Below, in pieces: positions 12,847 to 24,833 of a stretch of 64,000 nt of DNA. A program made the position numbers and the translations under genes. Every line of letters starts with the position of its first letter. Positions within the stretch are counted from its first letter, which is position 1. Source of the DNA: Legionella hackeliae (GTDB lineage Bacteria > Pseudomonadota > Gammaproteobacteria > Legionellales > Legionellaceae); contig NZ_LN681225.1 in assembly GCF_000953655.1 (NCBI RefSeq), positions 315,001 to 379,000 on the forward strand, written 5' to 3'. A model generated the notes under the pieces. It saw only the letters and a list, made by a program, of their open reading frames with translations, was not told the origin of the DNA and searched no databases.

Positions 12847-15800
12847 TTGGCTAATCTCGAACCAATGAGAAAACCACCTGTGATGAGTGATTTGCTTGGC
12901 ATCCTCAAACAACAAGGTCAAAGTGAAGAGTTTGATGCGATTAAAATTGCATTGGCTTCACCCGATTTAATTCGTTCATGGTCCTACGGTGAAGTTAAAA
13001 AGCCTGAGACCATTAACTATCGTACATTTAAACCGGAGCGTGATGGTTTATTTTGCGCTAAAACATTTGGTCCTGTTAAGGATTATGAATGTTTGTGTGG
13101 TAAATATAAGCGACTTAAGCACCGTGGTGTTATTTGTGAAAAGTGCGGTGTTGAGCTAGCACTTGCTAAAGTCCGTCGCGAAAGAATGGGCCATATTGAA
13201 CTGGCAAGTCCTGTTGCGCACATATGGTTCCTTAAGTCACTTCCATCCCGTATCGGCTTATTGTTAGATATGACTTTACGTGATATTGAGCGTGTGCTTT
13301 ATTTTGAAGCATTTGTTGTTGTTGATCCAGGCATGACTGAACTTGAGCGTGGTCAATTACTCAATGATGAAGTTTATCTTGATGCAATGGAACAGTATGG
13401 TGATGAATTTGACGCACGTATGGGTGCAGAAGCGATTCGTGACTTATTACGTCAAATTGATTTGGAAGAAGAGATTAAATCACTTCGTGAAGAGTTACCA
13501 ACAACAAACTCAGAAACCAAGATCAAGAAAATTACAAAACGACTCAAACTACTTGAAGCTTTCCAAGAATCAGGTAATAAGCCTGAATGGATGATCATGG
13601 ATGTCTTACCAGTACTTCCACCTGATCTGCGTCCATTAGTACCATTAGATGGTGGCCGTTTTGCAACATCGGATTTAAATGATCTGTATCGCCGAGTTAT
13701 TAATCGTAACAACCGACTAAAGCGTCTTCTTGATTTAAATGCACCTGACATTATCGTGCGTAATGAGAAGCGTATGCTGCAAGAGTCTGTTGACGCCCTT
13801 CTTGATAATGGTCGTCGTGGTCGTGCTATTACAGGTACAAACAAGCGTCCGCTAAAGTCATTAGCAGATATGATTAAAGGTAAGCAAGGTCGCTTCAGAC
13901 AGAACCTTCTTGGTAAACGTGTGGATTATTCTGGCCGTTCTGTAATTGTAGTAGGCCCTACTTTACGTTTACATCAATGCGGTCTACCCAAAAAAATGGC
14001 GTTGGAACTCTTTAAACCATTTATTTTTAGTAAGCTAGAGTTCCGAGGTTTAGCAACGACCATTAAAGCGGCTAAGAAAATGGTTGAACGCGAAGATCCT
14101 GTGGTATGGGATATTCTCGATGACGTTATTCGTGAGCATCCAATTCTGCTTAACCGTGCGCCGACTTTACACCGTTTGGGTATTCAGGCATTTGAACCCG
14201 TGTTGATTGAAGGTAAAGCTATTCAATTACACCCACTTGTGTGTACAGCATACAACGCTGACTTCGACGGGGACCAAATGGCGGTACACGTACCTCTGAC
14301 CTTGGAAGCCCAGTTAGAAGCACGTTCACTCATGATGTCAACCAATAACATTTTGTCACCAGCGAGTGGAGAGCCAATTATTGTTCCTAGTCAGGACGTG
14401 GTACTTGGTTTGTACTATTTAACAAGAGAGCGTGTAAATGCTCCAGGCGAAGGTAAAATTTTTGCAAGCCCGCAAGAAGCTCAAAATTTCTACGAAGCAG
14501 GTTATGTAGATATCCATGCGAAAGTAAAAATAAGAATGTCTCGTGAAGATTCTGAAGGTTACCACTTAGTTGAAACAACAGTGGGTCGCGCTATTCTTTC
14601 AGATATTCTTCCAAAAGGTATGTCATTCTCTTTAATTAACAGAGCAATGACTAAAAAAGCAATATCCAAAGTAGTAGATACTTGCTACCGTAAATTTGGA
14701 TTGAAAGAAACAGTTATTTTTGCTGACCAATTAATGTATACAGGATTTAAGTTTGCTACTCGTGCCGGTGCTTCAATCGGTATTGAAGATATGGAAATTC
14801 CTGACGACAAGGCAGCGATTATTGAACAAGCTGACAATGAAGTTCGTGAAATCGAAGCACAATATCGTTCAGGTTTAGTAACCAATGGCGAGCGTTATAA
14901 TAAAGTTATCGATATTTGGTCTCGTACCAATGAAATGGTTGCCAAATCGATGATGGCTAAGATTGCTACAGAAGAAGTTGAAACACGTGATGGGAAAACA
15001 ACTCGTCAAGAGTCATTTAATCCAATCTTTATGATGGCTGACTCAGGCGCGAGGGGTTCTGCCGCACAGATCAGACAGCTCGCTGGTATGCGTGGATTGA
15101 TGGCTGCTCCTGACGGTTCAATTATTGAAACGCCAATTACAGCAAACTTCCGTGAAGGATTGAACGTATTCCAGTACTTTATTTCTACCCACGGAGCACG
15201 TAAAGGTCTTGCCGATACTGCATTAAAGACTGCTAACTCTGGATACTTGACACGTCGCTTAGTGGATGTCGCTCAAGACGTAGTCATTACTGAAGATGAT
15301 TGTGGTACTGAGAACGGCATATTGATGCAACCATTGATTGAAGGTGGAGACATTGTAGAACCATTACACGAGCGTGTTTTAGGTCGTGTAGTTGCTACTG
15401 ATGTTTACATTCCAAATCAAGGTGAACCAATTGTAACTGCGGGTACTTTGCTTGATGAAGATTGGGTTGAAAAACTTGAGAAATTTGGTGTTGACCAAGT
15501 GTCGGTTCGTTCACCAATTACTTGTGAAACGAGATTTGGTCTTTGTGCGAAATGCTATGGTCGTGATTTAGCTCGTGGACATTTGGTTAACACCGGCGAA
15601 GCAGTGGGCATTATTGCTGCACAGTCAATCGGTGAACCTGGAACACAGTTGACCATGCGTACCTTCCATATCGGAGGGGCGGCTTCAAGAGCAACCGCTG
15701 CAAATAATATTCAAATTAAGAATAAAGGGGTTATCCGTCTACACAACATTAAGACGGTTTCTCATGAAAATAGCAATTTAGTAGCTGTATCACGTTCTGG

Positions 15801-17082
15801 GGAAGTATCTATTGTTGATGATTTCGGACGTGAGCGTGAGCGTTATAAATTGCCTTATGGCGCAGTTTTAACCGTACATGACAACATGTCAGTAGAAGCA
15901 GGCCAAGTTATTGCGACCTGGGATCCACATACTCACCCGGTTATTTCAGAAGTGAGTGGTAAGTTAAAGTTCGTCGATCTTATCGAAGGTATGACAATGA
16001 ATCGTCAGACTGATGAGCTAACAGGTTTGAGTAATATCGTAGTTATCGACGCTAAACAGCGCACTGCTGCGGGCAAAGATCTTCGTCCTATGGTTAAACT
16101 TGTTTCTGATGATGGTGACGAAATTTATCTGGCAGGTACGAATGTTCCCGCTCAGTATTACTTACCTGTAGATGCGATCATCAATTTTGAGGATGGTAGT
16201 ACGGTAGGTGTTGGGGATGTTATCGCCCGTATTCCTCAAGAACGTTCTAAAACTCGTGACATTACCGGGGGTCTACCTAGAGTTGCTGACCTCTTCGAGG
16301 CCAGAAAACCAAAAGATGCAGCTGTTATGGCAGAAGTATCTGGACTAGTTAACTTTGGTAAAGAAACGAAGGGTAAACGACGTCTGATAATAACAGCATC
16401 AGAACATCATTCTCATGAAGAGTTAATACCTAAGTGGCGTCATATTTCAGTCTTTGAAGGTGAACATGTGGAACGAGGTGAAGTTATTGCCGATGGTCCC
16501 CTTAATCCGCATGATATTTTACGTCTACTAGGTGTTGGTGCACTTGCAAATTACATCGTTAATGAAGTTCAAGATGTATACCGCTTGCAAGGGGTAAAAA
16601 TTAATGACAAACACATCGAGGTGATTGTCCGACAAATGTTACGCAAGCGTGTCATAACTTATTCGGGTGATTCAAAATTCTTGGTGGGTGAGCAGATTGA
16701 AGAAAGTGTAATGCTGCAAGAAAACGATAAACTTGGCACAGAAAATAAAGAATTAGCTCAAGGCATTCCAATTTTATTGGGTATTACGAAAGCATCTTTA
16801 GCAACTGAGTCATTTATTTCTGCAGCGTCATTCCAGGAAACAACACGTGTCTTGACTGAGGCAGCTGTTAGTGGAAAGGTCGATGATCTGCGTGGATTAA
16901 AAGAAAACGTGATGGTAGGACGCTTGATTCCAGCCGGAACAGGTTACGCCTATCATCAAGGCCGCAAGGCTAGACGCGCAAAGGCTGCTGCAGGGAGTGA
17001 GCAAGGTACGCATACGGTGACTGCGAGTGATGTCGAACATGCATTAAGTGAAGCACTTAATGCAGATCATCATGATCATTGA
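12847..17082 (+). CDS. rpoC: DNA-directed RNA polymerase subunit beta'
   Basis: The beta' subunit carries the catalytic Mg site and the clamp. Counted from TTG 12847 it has 1411 residues. An N-terminal zinc site ([20 protein letters not shown]) is followed by the catalytic NADFDGDQ with Asp 472, 474 and 476, and a second zinc cluster ([15 protein letters not shown]). The TTG start is favoured by a GGAGG seven bases upstream. ATG codons at 12865 and 12886 ([10 protein letters not shown]) are alternatives; the latter matches common annotations of relatives but has no comparable ribosome site. Confidence 0.98.
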   Translation: MANLEPMRKPPVMSDLLGILKQQGQSEEFDAIKIALASPDLIRSWSYGEVKKPETINYRTFKPERDGLFCAKTFGPVKDYECLCGKYKRLKHRGVICEKCGVELALAKVRRERMGHIELASPVAHIWFLKSLPSRIGLLLDMTLRDIERVLYFEAFVVVDPGMTELERGQLLNDEVYLDAMEQYGDEFDARMGAEAIRDLLRQIDLEEEIKSLREELPTTNSETKIKKITKRLKLLEAFQESGNKPEWMIMDVLPVLPPDLRPLVPLDGGRFATSDLNDLYRRVINRNNRLKRLLDLNAPDIIVRNEKRMLQESVDALLDNGRRGRAITGTNKRPLKSLADMIKGKQGRFRQNLLGKRVDYSGRSVIVVGPTLRLHQCGLPKKMALELFKPFIFSKLEFRGLATTIKAAKKMVEREDPVVWDILDDVIREHPILLNRAPTLHRLGIQAFEPVLIEGKAIQLHPLVCTAYNADFDGDQMAVHVPLTLEAQLEARSLMMSTNNILSPASGEPIIVPSQDVVLGLYYLTRERVNAPGEGKIFASPQEAQNFYEAGYVDIHAKVKIRMSREDSEGYHLVETTVGRAILSDILPKGMSFSLINRAMTKKAISKVVDTCYRKFGLKETVIFADQLMYTGFKFATRAGASIGIEDMEIPDDKAAIIEQADNEVREIEAQYRSGLVTNGERYNKVIDIWSRTNEMVAKSMMAKIATEEVETRDGKTTRQESFNPIFMMADSGARGSAAQIRQLAGMRGLMAAPDGSIIETPITANFREGLNVFQYFISTHGARKGLADTALKTANSGYLTRRLVDVAQDVVITEDDCGTENGILMQPLIEGGDIVEPLHERVLGRVVATDVYIPNQGEPIVTAGTLLDEDWVEKLEKFGVDQVSVRSPITCETRFGLCAKCYGRDLARGHLVNTGEAVGIIAAQSIGEPGTQLTMRTFHIGGAASRATAANNIQIKNKGVIRLHNIKTVSHENSNLVAVSRSGEVSIVDDFGRERERYKLPYGAVLTVHDNMSVEAGQVIATWDPHTHPVISEVSGKLKFVDLIEGMTMNRQTDELTGLSNIVVIDAKQRTAAGKDLRPMVKLVSDDGDEIYLAGTNVPAQYYLPVDAIINFEDGSTVGVGDVIARIPQERSKTRDITGGLPRVADLFEARKPKDAAVMAEVSGLVNFGKETKGKRRLIITASEHHSHEELIPKWRHISVFEGEHVERGEVIADGPLNPHDILRLLGVGALANYIVNEVQDVYRLQGVKINDKHIEVIVRQMLRKRVITYSGDSKFLVGEQIEESVMLQENDKLGTENKELAQGIPILLGITKASLATESFISAASFQETTRVLTEAAVSGKVDDLRGLKENVMVGRLIPAGTGYAYHQGRKARRAKAAAGSEQGTHTVTASDVEHALSEALNADHHDH

Positions 17083-17097
17083 TGCAGGATCTATTAA

Positions 17098-17128
17098 CCA
17101 GCAGGTTTGAACTTGACAAACCTGCTGG
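17098..17128 (+). terminator. Stem-loop after rpoC
   Basis: A perfect 12-bp inverted repeat (CCAGCAGGTTTG/CAAACCTGCTGG) with a 7-base loop, 16 bases after the rpoC stop. No T-run follows. The loop and the first bases of the right arm contain the -35 box of the next promoter. Confidence 0.65.
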
Positions 17129-17141
17129 ACCTATATAGAAT
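17113..17141 (+). promoter_or_regulatory. Sigma-70 type promoter of the str operon
   Basis: Consensus -35 TTGACA (17113-17118), a 17-bp spacer and -10 TAGAAT (17136-17141, 5 of 6 consensus bases), about 60 bases before rpsL. The -35 is nested in the hairpin that follows rpoC. Confidence 0.75.
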
Positions 17142-17199
17142 CCGGCCTCCTTATGCATTCGAAATATATACAAAAGAGAAAGTTCGGAGTTAAGAATAA

Positions 17200-17580
17200 A
17201 TGGCTACTATTAATCAGTTAGTAAGAAAGCCTCGCGTGGATGCTAAAAAGAAAAGTAACGTCCCCGCATTGGAATCCTGTCCACAACGACGAGGTGTTTG
17301 TACTCGTGTATACACAACAACACCTAAAAAGCCTAACTCAGCGATGCGTAAGGTTGCTCGTGTTCGTTTGACGAATGGTTTCGAGGTTACATCCTATATC
17401 GGTGGTGAAGGCCACAATTTACAAGAGCACTCTGTAGTATTGATTCGCGGTGGTCGTGTCAAGGACTTACCTGGGGTGCGTTATCATACTGTTCGCGGTA
17501 GTTTGGATACCTCTGGTGTTAACGATCGTAAACAAGGCCGTTCTAAGTACGGTACTAAGAAACCAAAAGATAAGAAATAA
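17200..17580 (+). CDS. rpsL: 30S ribosomal protein S12
   Basis: Decoding-centre protein of the small subunit, 126 residues. The segment [13 protein letters not shown] carries Lys43, and [13 protein letters not shown] carries Lys88 and Pro91. These are the streptomycin-sensitive residues at the positions where resistance mutations usually occur. It is the first gene of the str operon rpsL-rpsG-fusA-tuf, with its own promoter upstream. Confidence 0.98.
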   Translation: MATINQLVRKPRVDAKKKSNVPALESCPQRRGVCTRVYTTTPKKPNSAMRKVARVRLTNGFEVTSYIGGEGHNLQEHSVVLIRGGRVKDLPGVRYHTVRGSLDTSGVNDRKQGRSKYGTKKPKDKK

Positions 17581-17600
17581 TCTGATTTTAGGAACTAGAC

Positions 17601-18128
17601 ATGCCAAGAAGAAGAGAAGTCCCCAAACGAGAAATTTTACCTGATCCTAAGCATCACAGTGAATTGCTCGCAAAATTTATTAACGTACTAATGGTTAGTG
17701 GAAAGAAGTCCATTGCTGAAAAAGTAATCTATGGTGCTTTGGAATTATTGAATGACCGCGTAAAGAAAACAAAGAAAAACGATGAAGAAGGTGGCGATGA
17801 AGGTAGTTCAGGCGCTGCAACTAGTGTTCTTCGTTATTTCGAACAGGCTCTTGATAACGTTCGCCCGAGCGTTGAAGTAAGATCTCGTCGCGTTGGTGGT
17901 GCTACTTATCAGGTTCCAGTTGAAGTACGTACTGATAGAAGTATTGCATTAGGTATGCGTTGGATTGTGCAAGCTGCTCGTTCTCGTGGTGAAAAAGGTA
18001 TGATGTTACGCCTCGCCGGAGAATTGACGGACGCGTTTGAAAATAAAGGATCTGCAGTTAAAAAGCGTGAAGATACACATAAAATGGCAAAAGCCAACCA
18101 AGCCTTTGCTCATTTTAGATGGAATTAA
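17601..18128 (+). CDS. rpsG: 30S ribosomal protein S7
   Basis: S7 organises the 16S 3' major domain and contacts E-site tRNA; in E. coli it also represses the str mRNA. This protein has 175 residues, longer than the 156 or so of E. coli S7. The extra length is an acidic, Gly/Ser-rich insert near residues 54-72, containing [14 protein letters not shown]. The flanking core ([30 protein letters not shown]-terminal AFAHFRW) is standard. I recall a similar insert in L. pneumophila S7, so it is probably a genus trait. Confidence 0.97.
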   Translation: MPRRREVPKREILPDPKHHSELLAKFINVLMVSGKKSIAEKVIYGALELLNDRVKKTKKNDEEGGDEGSSGAATSVLRYFEQALDNVRPSVEVRSRRVGGATYQVPVEVRTDRSIALGMRWIVQAARSRGEKGMMLRLAGELTDAFENKGSAVKKREDTHKMAKANQAFAHFRWN

Positions 18129-18142
18129 TAGAGAGGTAACTC

Positions 18143-20227
18143 GTGTCTACTTCATTGGAACTATACAGAAACATTGGCATTGCCGCCCACGTTGACGCCG
18201 GTAAGACGACTACTACCGAGCGCGTGCTTTTTTATACCGGTATGTCGCATAAAATCGGTGAGGTACACGACGGTGCTGCAACGATGGACTGGATGGTTCA
18301 GGAGCAGGAACGGGGGATTACCATTACTTCCGCAGCAACAACTTGTTACTGGTCTGGAATGGATAAGAACTATCAACGGCATCGTATCAATATTATTGAT
18401 ACTCCAGGCCACGTAGACTTCATGATTGAAGTTGAGCGTTCATTACGCGTGCTGGATGGTGCAATTGTGGTATTCGATTCTGTTTCAGGAGTAGAGCCAC
18501 AGTCTGAAACTGTGTGGCGCCAATCGGATAAATACGGAGTTCCTCGTATTGTTTTTGTCAACAAAATGGATAGGATGGGTGCAAATTTCCTGCGTGTTGT
18601 TGAACAAATTAGGCAACGTCTAGGTTCTAACCCAGTTGTTGTTCAATTGCCTATTGGCGCGGAAGATTCTTTTAAAGGTGTTATTGATCTTATCAAAATG
18701 AAAGCAATTCATTGGGATGAAGAATCTAAAGGAATGTCTTTTGAATATAAAGATATCCCTGCTGATATGCTGGAACAATGTGTTGAGTATCGTTCTAAGA
18801 TCATCGAAGCTGCAGCGGAAGTTTCTGAAGAGCTAATGGAAAAATATCTTGAAGGTGAAGAGTTCACCGAGCAAGAAATTAAAACCGCGCTACGCAAGCG
18901 CACTGTTAATAACGAAATCGTACCTGTATTTTGCGGTTCAGCGTTTAAAAACAAAGGAGTTCAAGCAGTACTCGATGGTGTGATTGAATACTTGCCTTCA
19001 CCTATCGATATTCCGGATATTCGGGGTGTAGATGATGATGGTGAAGAAACTCATCGTAAGACATCTTATGACGAGCCTTTTTCCGCACTAGCATTCAAGA
19101 TTGCGACAGATCCTTTTGTGGGGACGCTTACTTATTTCCGCGCATATTCAGGTGTGCTTAAGAGTGGCGATACAATTTATAACCCTGTAAAAGGAAAAAA
19201 AGAGCGTATCGGCCGTTTGCTCCAAATGCATGCTAACTCACGTGAAGAAATCAAAGAAGTGAGAGCTGGTGATATTGCAGCAGCAGTTGGTCTTAAGACT
19301 GTGACAACCGGTGATACACTTTGCGATGTTGACCATATCGTAACTCTAGAGCGTATGGATTTTCCAGATCCTGTTATTGCAGTAGCGGTGGAGCCTCGGA
19401 CTAAAGCTGACCAAGAAAAAATGGGTGTTGCATTAGGTAAGTTAGCACAGGAAGATCCTTCATTCCGTGTTCATACCGATGAAGAGTCAGGACAAACGAT
19501 TATTCAAGGAATGGGTGAGCTTCACCTGGAAATTATTGTTGACCGCATGAAGCGTGAGTTTAATGTTGAAGCGAATGTAGGTAAACCTCAAGTTGCCTAT
19601 CGCGAAACAATTAGAAATGCTGTTGAACAAGAAGGTAAATTTGTTCGTCAATCAGGTGGTCGTGGTCAATATGGTCACGTTTGGTTGAAAATTGAACCTC
19701 AACAACCAGGTGCTGGTTATGAGTTCGTAAATGCTATCGTTGGTGGTGTCATTCCAAAAGAATACATTCCTGCGGTTGATAAAGGTGTACAAGAGCAACT
19801 TCAAAATGGTGTTCTCGCTGGATATCCTGTTGTTGATGTCAAGGTGACTTTGTTTGATGGTTCATTCCATGAAGTCGATTCAAGCGAAATGGCGTTTAAA
19901 ATTGCTGGTTCCCAATGCTTTAAGCAAGGTGCGTTGAAGGCTAAGCCTGTTTTACTTGAACCAATCATGCAAGTAGAGGTAGTTACTCCTGAAGATTACA
20001 TGGGTGATGTAATGGGAGATCTCAATCGTCGAAGAGGTATGGTTCAAGGTATGGAAGATTCTCCTGCTGGAAAAATTGTTCGAGCAGAAGTTCCTCTTGC
20101 TGAAATGTTTGGCTACGCTACGGATCTTCGTTCTGCAACTCAAGGTCGTGCAACATATTCTATGGAGTTTTCTAGATATGCAGAAGCGCCCACAAACATT
20201 GCTGAAGCGATTATTAAGAAACAATAA
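18143..20227 (+). CDS. fusA: Elongation factor G
   Basis: GTPase that drives ribosomal translocation, 694 residues. The G domain has AHVDAGKT (15-22), DTPGH (86-90) and NKMD (140-143). Domains II to V follow, including [13 protein letters not shown] in domain IV and the C-terminal [16 protein letters not shown]. The start is GTG 18143 behind GAGAGG. It lies in the str operon, 20 bases before tuf copy 2. Confidence 0.99.
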   Translation: MSTSLELYRNIGIAAHVDAGKTTTTERVLFYTGMSHKIGEVHDGAATMDWMVQEQERGITITSAATTCYWSGMDKNYQRHRINIIDTPGHVDFMIEVERSLRVLDGAIVVFDSVSGVEPQSETVWRQSDKYGVPRIVFVNKMDRMGANFLRVVEQIRQRLGSNPVVVQLPIGAEDSFKGVIDLIKMKAIHWDEESKGMSFEYKDIPADMLEQCVEYRSKIIEAAAEVSEELMEKYLEGEEFTEQEIKTALRKRTVNNEIVPVFCGSAFKNKGVQAVLDGVIEYLPSPIDIPDIRGVDDDGEETHRKTSYDEPFSALAFKIATDPFVGTLTYFRAYSGVLKSGDTIYNPVKGKKERIGRLLQMHANSREEIKEVRAGDIAAAVGLKTVTTGDTLCDVDHIVTLERMDFPDPVIAVAVEPRTKADQEKMGVALGKLAQEDPSFRVHTDEESGQTIIQGMGELHLEIIVDRMKREFNVEANVGKPQVAYRETIRNAVEQEGKFVRQSGGRGQYGHVWLKIEPQQPGAGYEFVNAIVGGVIPKEYIPAVDKGVQEQLQNGVLAGYPVVDVKVTLFDGSFHEVDSSEMAFKIAGSQCFKQGALKAKPVLLEPIMQVEVVTPEDYMGDVMGDLNRRRGMVQGMEDSPAGKIVRAEVPLAEMFGYATDLRSATQGRATYSMEFSRYAEAPTNIAEAIIKKQ

Positions 20228-20247
20228 ATGTTAATGAGGTATTTGAA

Positions 20248-21438
20248 ATGGCGAAGGAAAAGTTTGAGCGTAAGAAGCCGCACGTAAACGTGGGAACGAT
20301 TGGTCACGTAGACCATGGTAAGACCACATTGACTGCAGCGATTACCACAATTATGGCAAAGAAGTTTGGTGGGACAGCGAAAGCGTATGATCAAATTGAC
20401 GCGGCGCCGGAAGAGCGAGAGCGTGGAATTACGATATCAACGGCACACGTTGAGTATGAATCAGCGAACCGCCACTATGCCCACGTGGATTGCCCTGGTC
20501 ATGCTGACTATGTGAAGAACATGATTACAGGTGCAGCTCAAATGGACGGAGCTATTTTAGTAGTATCAGCAGCGGATGGTCCAATGCCACAAACACGTGA
20601 ACACATTTTGTTGTCACGTCAAGTAGGTGTGCCATACATTGTAGTATTCATGAACAAAGCGGATATGGTGGACGATCCGGAGTTGTTAGAATTAGTAGAG
20701 ATGGAAGTACGTGACCTGTTAAGCAGTTATGAGTTTCCAGGAGATGATATTCCTATTGTAGTCGGTTCAGCGCTAAAAGCACTGGAAGGCGATACCAGCG
20801 AGATTGGCGTGGCAGCGATTGAGAAGTTGGTAGAGACGATGGATTCCTACATACCAGAACCAGTAAGAAACATTGACAAGAGTTTCTTATTACCGATTGA
20901 AGACGTATTTTCAATTTCTGGTCGAGGAACAGTAGTAACTGGTCGTGTTGAGAGTGGAATAGTAAAAGTTGGTGAAGAAGTAGAAATTGTAGGAATACGA
21001 GATACCCAGAAGACGACTTGTACAGGCGTTGAAATGTTCCGTAAGTTACTTGACGAAGGTCGCGCAGGCGATAACGTTGGCGTATTGTTACGTGGAACAA
21101 AGAGAGACGAAGTAGAGCGTGGTCAAGTATTGGCGAAACCTGGTACAATCAAGCCTCACACCAAGTTTGAAGCAGAAGTATACGTGTTGTCAAAAGATGA
21201 AGGTGGTCGTCATACTCCATTTTTCAATGGATACCGTCCACAGTTTTACTTCAGAACGACAGACGTAACTGGATCTTGTGAATTACCAAGCGGAATAGAA
21301 ATGGTAATGCCAGGGGATAACGTCCAAATGACAGTTACCTTGCATTCACCAATTGCTATGGACGAAGGATTGCGTTTCGCAATTCGTGAAGGTGGTCGCA
21401 CAGTTGGTGCTGGTGTAGTCGCAAAAATTATTGAGTGA
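20248..21438 (+). CDS. tuf: Elongation factor Tu (copy 2)
   Basis: Second EF-Tu gene, encoding the same 396-residue protein as the copy at 4009. It is in the classical str operon position after fusA. DNA identity to copy 1 begins at the ATG and ends at 21416, about 20 bases before the stop. The sequences outside the coding identity are unrelated and this copy stops with TGA. That boundary pattern points to homogenisation by gene conversion. Only 2 bases separate its stop from the first possible rpsJ ATG. Confidence 0.98.
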   Translation: MAKEKFERKKPHVNVGTIGHVDHGKTTLTAAITTIMAKKFGGTAKAYDQIDAAPEERERGITISTAHVEYESANRHYAHVDCPGHADYVKNMITGAAQMDGAILVVSAADGPMPQTREHILLSRQVGVPYIVVFMNKADMVDDPELLELVEMEVRDLLSSYEFPGDDIPIVVGSALKALEGDTSEIGVAAIEKLVETMDSYIPEPVRNIDKSFLLPIEDVFSISGRGTVVTGRVESGIVKVGEEVEIVGIRDTQKTTCTGVEMFRKLLDEGRAGDNVGVLLRGTKRDEVERGQVLAKPGTIKPHTKFEAEVYVLSKDEGGRHTPFFNGYRPQFYFRTTDVTGSCELPSGIEMVMPGDNVQMTVTLHSPIAMDEGLRFAIREGGRTVGAGVVAKIIE

Positions 21439-21440
21439 TA

Positions 21441-21764
21441 ATGATGAGCAATAATCAAAATATTAAAATACGTCTTAAATCGTTTGACCATCGACTGATT
21501 GACATTTCAATTCGTGAGATTGTTGAGACAGCAAAACGGACAGGGGCACAATTACGTGGCCCTATACCTTTGCCAATTAAGAAAGAGAAATTTACTGTAT
21601 TGATTTCGCCCCATGTTAATAAAGATGCGCGTGATCAGTATGAATTACGAACTCACAAACGCCTGGTCGTTATTGTGCATCCTACAGAGAAAACAGTAGA
21701 TGCGTTGATGAAGCTTGATCTGGCTGCTGGAGTTGACGTACAGATTAGCCTTGATGACGAATAA
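21441..21764 (+). CDS. rpsJ: 30S ribosomal protein S10
   Basis: Small-subunit head protein that also binds NusG and NusB. The product has 107 residues from ATG 21441 or 106 from ATG 21444, and contains the signature SFDHRLID with [15 protein letters not shown]. It begins directly after tuf, with no room for the long S10 leader through which L4 controls this operon in E. coli. Str and S10 genes are therefore probably transcribed together. Confidence 0.96.
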   Translation: MMSNNQNIKIRLKSFDHRLIDISIREIVETAKRTGAQLRGPIPLPIKKEKFTVLISPHVNKDARDQYELRTHKRLVVIVHPTEKTVDALMKLDLAAGVDVQISLDDE

Positions 21765-21801
21765 TGTGTCCTAAGGCAAAGGTTATTAACGAGGTGTTAG
21801 A

Positions 21802-22461
21802 ATGACGATTGGGTTATTAGGCCGTAAAATCGGTATGACACGGGTATTTACAGAGGACGGTATATCAATACCTGTTTCTGTGGTTGAGGTGATTCCTAAC
21901 CGTGTGTCACAAATTAAAACTATGGACACTGATGGCTACACTGCTATTCAGTTAACCGGTGGTGAGAAGAAATCAAGCCGTGTTAGCAAGCCGCTAGCAG
22001 GACATTTTGCTAAGGCTGAAATTGATGCAGGCGATATGATGGGCGAATTTCGAGTTGACTCTATTGACGAGTTTACTGCAGGTCAAGTTATCTCTGTGCA
22101 TGATATCTTTAATGATGGACAGTTTGTTGATGTTGCAGCCACAACGAAGGGTAAAGGTTTTGCCGGTGGTGTTAAGCGTCATAATTTTCGCACACAAGAT
22201 GCTACCCATGGTAACTCACGTTCGCACCGTGTTCTTGGCTCGATTGGTCAAAACCAGACTCCTGGTCGTGTGTTTAAAGGTAAAAAAATGGCCGGACACT
22301 TGGGGAATGTGCGTTGCACTACTCAAAGTTTAGAAATTGTTCGTGTTGATAAAGAGCGTAATTTGCTTCTGATCAAAGGTGCTATACCTGGTTGTCCTGG
22401 TGCACGAGTTGAAGTACGGCCCGCAGTTAAGACTAAAGGGGGCAAAAATAATGGAAATTAA
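21802..22461 (+). CDS. rplC: 50S ribosomal protein L3
   Basis: Early 23S-binding assembly protein that reaches the peptidyl-transferase centre. It has 219 residues, starts [16 protein letters not shown] and has the central loop [17 protein letters not shown] with [28 protein letters not shown] ribosome site precedes ATG 21802. Its end overlaps the start of rplD by 11 bases, suggesting translational coupling. Confidence 0.98.
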   Translation: MTIGLLGRKIGMTRVFTEDGISIPVSVVEVIPNRVSQIKTMDTDGYTAIQLTGGEKKSSRVSKPLAGHFAKAEIDAGDMMGEFRVDSIDEFTAGQVISVHDIFNDGQFVDVAATTKGKGFAGGVKRHNFRTQDATHGNSRSHRVLGSIGQNQTPGRVFKGKKMAGHLGNVRCTTQSLEIVRVDKERNLLLIKGAIPGCPGARVEVRPAVKTKGGKNNGN

Positions 22462-23056
22462 AACTGTTGATACCAAAGCATCACTTAAAGTTAATGAAGA
22501 TGTATTTGGTTACGTATACAACGAAGGTTTAATCCATCAAGCAGTTGTTACTTTTATGAATAATTCTCGTAGTGGTAACAGTGCTCAAAAAACTCGTGCG
22601 GAAGTGCGTGGAGGTGGAAAAAAGCCTTGGCGTCAAAAAGGAACTGGTAGAGCAAGAGCTGGTACCATCCGTAGTCCTTTGTGGCGTTCAGGGGGGGTAA
22701 CTTTTGCTTCTAAAAAGCGTGATTATTCCCAAAAGATTAATAAAAAAATGTACAAACGCGCATTGCGTAGTATAATTTCCGAACTTCATCGTACAGGTAA
22801 CCTTGTTGTAGTCAGTGATTTTCAATGTGAATCTCACAAGACTAAAGATTTTATCAAAAAGATGAATGAGTTAGAGTTGCAAAATGCTTTAATCGTTATG
22901 CATGAAGTGGGTGAGCATGAATACCTGGCTTCTCGTAATTTGATTGAATATGACATTTGTGATGTAACGTCATTAGATCCTGTTAGCCTACTTAGTTTTG
23001 AAAAAGTGCTGATGACAGAGGGTGCCATTAAGAGTTTAGAGGAGCAGTTACAATGA
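22451..23056 (+). CDS. rplD: 50S ribosomal protein L4
   Basis: L4 lines the exit tunnel with its extended loop ([19 protein letters not shown], near residues 45-65). The 201-residue form starting MEIKTVDTK at 22451 is chosen over a longer frame opening at 22379 inside rplC. In enterobacteria L4 also represses the S10 leader, which is missing here. It overlaps rplC by 11 bases and rplW by 4. Confidence 0.97.
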   Translation: MEIKTVDTKASLKVNEDVFGYVYNEGLIHQAVVTFMNNSRSGNSAQKTRAEVRGGGKKPWRQKGTGRARAGTIRSPLWRSGGVTFASKKRDYSQKINKKMYKRALRSIISELHRTGNLVVVSDFQCESHKTKDFIKKMNELELQNALIVMHEVGEHEYLASRNLIEYDICDVTSLDPVSLLSFEKVLMTEGAIKSLEEQLQ

Positions 23057-23349
23057 ATGCTGAACATATATTAATGGTTTTGCGTGAGCCACATACCTCT
23101 GAAAAAGCGACTGTAATGGCTGACAAATATAAGCAGTTTACATTTAAAGTATTAAAGACGGCTACTAAGCAAGAAATTAAACACGCTGTAGAGCATATGT
23201 TTAATGTCAAAGTGAAGTCAGTATCAGTAATTAATGTAAAAGGAAAGAAAAAGCGTTTTAAACAATTAAACGGCAAACGCAGTGATTGGAAAAAAGCTTT
23301 TGTTTCCTTGCAAGAAAATTACGACATCGACTTTACCGTGACTGAATAA
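23053..23349 (+). CDS. rplW: 50S ribosomal protein L23
   Basis: Tunnel-exit protein that docks trigger factor and SRP, 98 residues. It has the family core ([38 protein letters not shown]). Its ATG overlaps the rplD stop (ATGA), and a GGAGCAGTT ribosome site lies inside rplD. Confidence 0.97.
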   Translation: MNAEHILMVLREPHTSEKATVMADKYKQFTFKVLKTATKQEIKHAVEHMFNVKVKSVSVINVKGKKKRFKQLNGKRSDWKKAFVSLQENYDIDFTVTE

Positions 23350-23360
23350 GGCAGATTAAG

Positions 23361-24188
23361 ATGGCATTATTAAAATCTAAACCAACATCACCTGGTAAAC
23401 GTGGTGAAATTCGAGTCGTCCATCACAATATTCACAAAGGACAGCCTCATGCTAGTCTGGTTGAGAAGTTAAATAAGACAGGTGGACGTAATAACCAAGG
23501 TCGAATTACTGTTCGACATATTGGTGGCGGTGTTCGTGCAAAATATCGTATAATTGATTTCAAAAGAAACAAAGATGGTATCGAGGCTAAAGTTGAACGA
23601 TTGGAATATGATCCAAATCGCTCTGCTTTAATTGCTTTAGTTGTTTACAAAGATGGTGAACGGCGTTACATTATTGCACCTTCTGGTTTAACGGCCGGCG
23701 ATACTATTGTTAGTGGTGAAGACTCACCTATTAGTACTGGTAATTGCTTACCTCTACGAAATATACCTGTAGGTACTACAATTCATTGTGTTGAGCTTAA
23801 GCCTGGTAAAGGTGCTCAGATGTTGAGAAGTGCTGGCTGCAGTGGACAAATTGTAGCTAAAGAAGGTAGCTATGCAACGTTAAAGTTGCGTTCTGGTGAA
23901 ATGCGCAAAGTCCTGAGTTCTTGTAGAGCTGTTATTGGTGAAGTTAGTAACAGTGAACACAGTTTACGTGCTCTTGGTAAAGCTGGCGCAAAACGATGGC
24001 GTGGAATTAGACCTACTGTTCGCGGAGTTGCGATGAACCCAGTAGATCACCCACATGGTGGTGGTGAAGGACGCACATCTGGTGGTCGTCACCCAGTAAC
24101 TCCATGGGGTATTCCCACTAAAGGGTACAAAACGCGCAGTAATAAACGTACTGATCGTTTTATCGTCAGAAGACGTAAGAAGAAATAA
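23361..24188 (+). CDS. rplB: 50S ribosomal protein L2
   Basis: Highly conserved 23S-binding protein near the peptidyl-transferase centre, 275 residues. Landmarks are [20 protein letters not shown] in the N-terminal half and [20 protein letters not shown] near 220-240, which includes the conserved His of the HPHGGGEG loop. The basic C-terminal tail (RRRKKK) is present. Confidence 0.98.
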   Translation: MALLKSKPTSPGKRGEIRVVHHNIHKGQPHASLVEKLNKTGGRNNQGRITVRHIGGGVRAKYRIIDFKRNKDGIEAKVERLEYDPNRSALIALVVYKDGERRYIIAPSGLTAGDTIVSGEDSPISTGNCLPLRNIPVGTTIHCVELKPGKGAQMLRSAGCSGQIVAKEGSYATLKLRSGEMRKVLSSCRAVIGEVSNSEHSLRALGKAGAKRWRGIRPTVRGVAMNPVDHPHGGGEGRTSGGRHPVTPWGIPTKGYKTRSNKRTDRFIVRRRKKK

Positions 24189-24207
24189 TTAGCAAGAGGA
24201 TATCAAG

Positions 24208-24486
24208 GTGGCACGTTCTATAAGAAAGGGTCCGTTTATCGATCACCATTTAATTAAGAAGGTTGAAGCGGCGATCGAATCTAAGTCTAAGAAACCAATT
24301 AAAACTTGGTCCCGGCGCTCAACGATTGTACCTGAGATGATTGATTTAACAATCGCGGTACATAATGGTAAAGATCATGTTCCAGTCTATATCACTGACA
24401 ATATGGTTGGCCATAAATTAGGTGAGTTTGCCATGACTCGTACATTCAAAGGTCATTCTGGCGACAGAAAGGCTAAAGGTAAGTAA
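24208..24486 (+). CDS. rpsS: 30S ribosomal protein S19
   Basis: S19 forms a complex with S13 at the head of the small subunit. It has 92 residues, starts [15 protein letters not shown] and contains the signature [22 protein letters not shown]. Initiation is at GTG 24208 behind AGAGGA. It is followed by rplV after 9 bases. Confidence 0.97.
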   Translation: MARSIRKGPFIDHHLIKKVEAAIESKSKKPIKTWSRRSTIVPEMIDLTIAVHNGKDHVPVYITDNMVGHKLGEFAMTRTFKGHSGDRKAKGK

Positions 24487-24495
24487 GAGGCAATG

Positions 24496-24831
24496 ATGGA
24501 AGTAACAGCAAAATTAAAAAATGCACCGCTTTCTGCCCAAAAGGGCAGATTGATCGCTGATATGATTCGCAAGATGGACGTTTCTAACGCAATTGACGTT
24601 TTGAAATTTACTCCCAAGAAGGGTGCGCACCTAATGCTAAAATTATTGGAATCTGCAATTGCTAGTGCAGAAAACAATAATGGTGCAGATATTGACGAAT
24701 TAAAAGTTGGTGCAGTGTGTGTAGATGAGGCGGCAACACTCAAAAGAATTAGTCCACGAGCTAAAGGTCGTGCTAATCGTATCTGTAAGCGTACCTGCCA
24801 CATCACAATTAAAGTATCTGACGAGGAATAG
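24496..24831 (+). CDS. rplV: 50S ribosomal protein L22
   Basis: Tunnel-wall protein with a long beta-hairpin, 111 residues from ATG 24496. An ATG at 24493 would add one Met. The hairpin region ([20 protein letters not shown]) is of normal length, with no deletion of the kind linked to macrolide resistance. It ends 2 bases before rpsC. Confidence 0.97.
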   Translation: MEVTAKLKNAPLSAQKGRLIADMIRKMDVSNAIDVLKFTPKKGAHLMLKLLESAIASAENNNGADIDELKVGAVCVDEAATLKRISPRAKGRANRICKRTCHITIKVSDEE

Positions 24832-24833
24832 CA

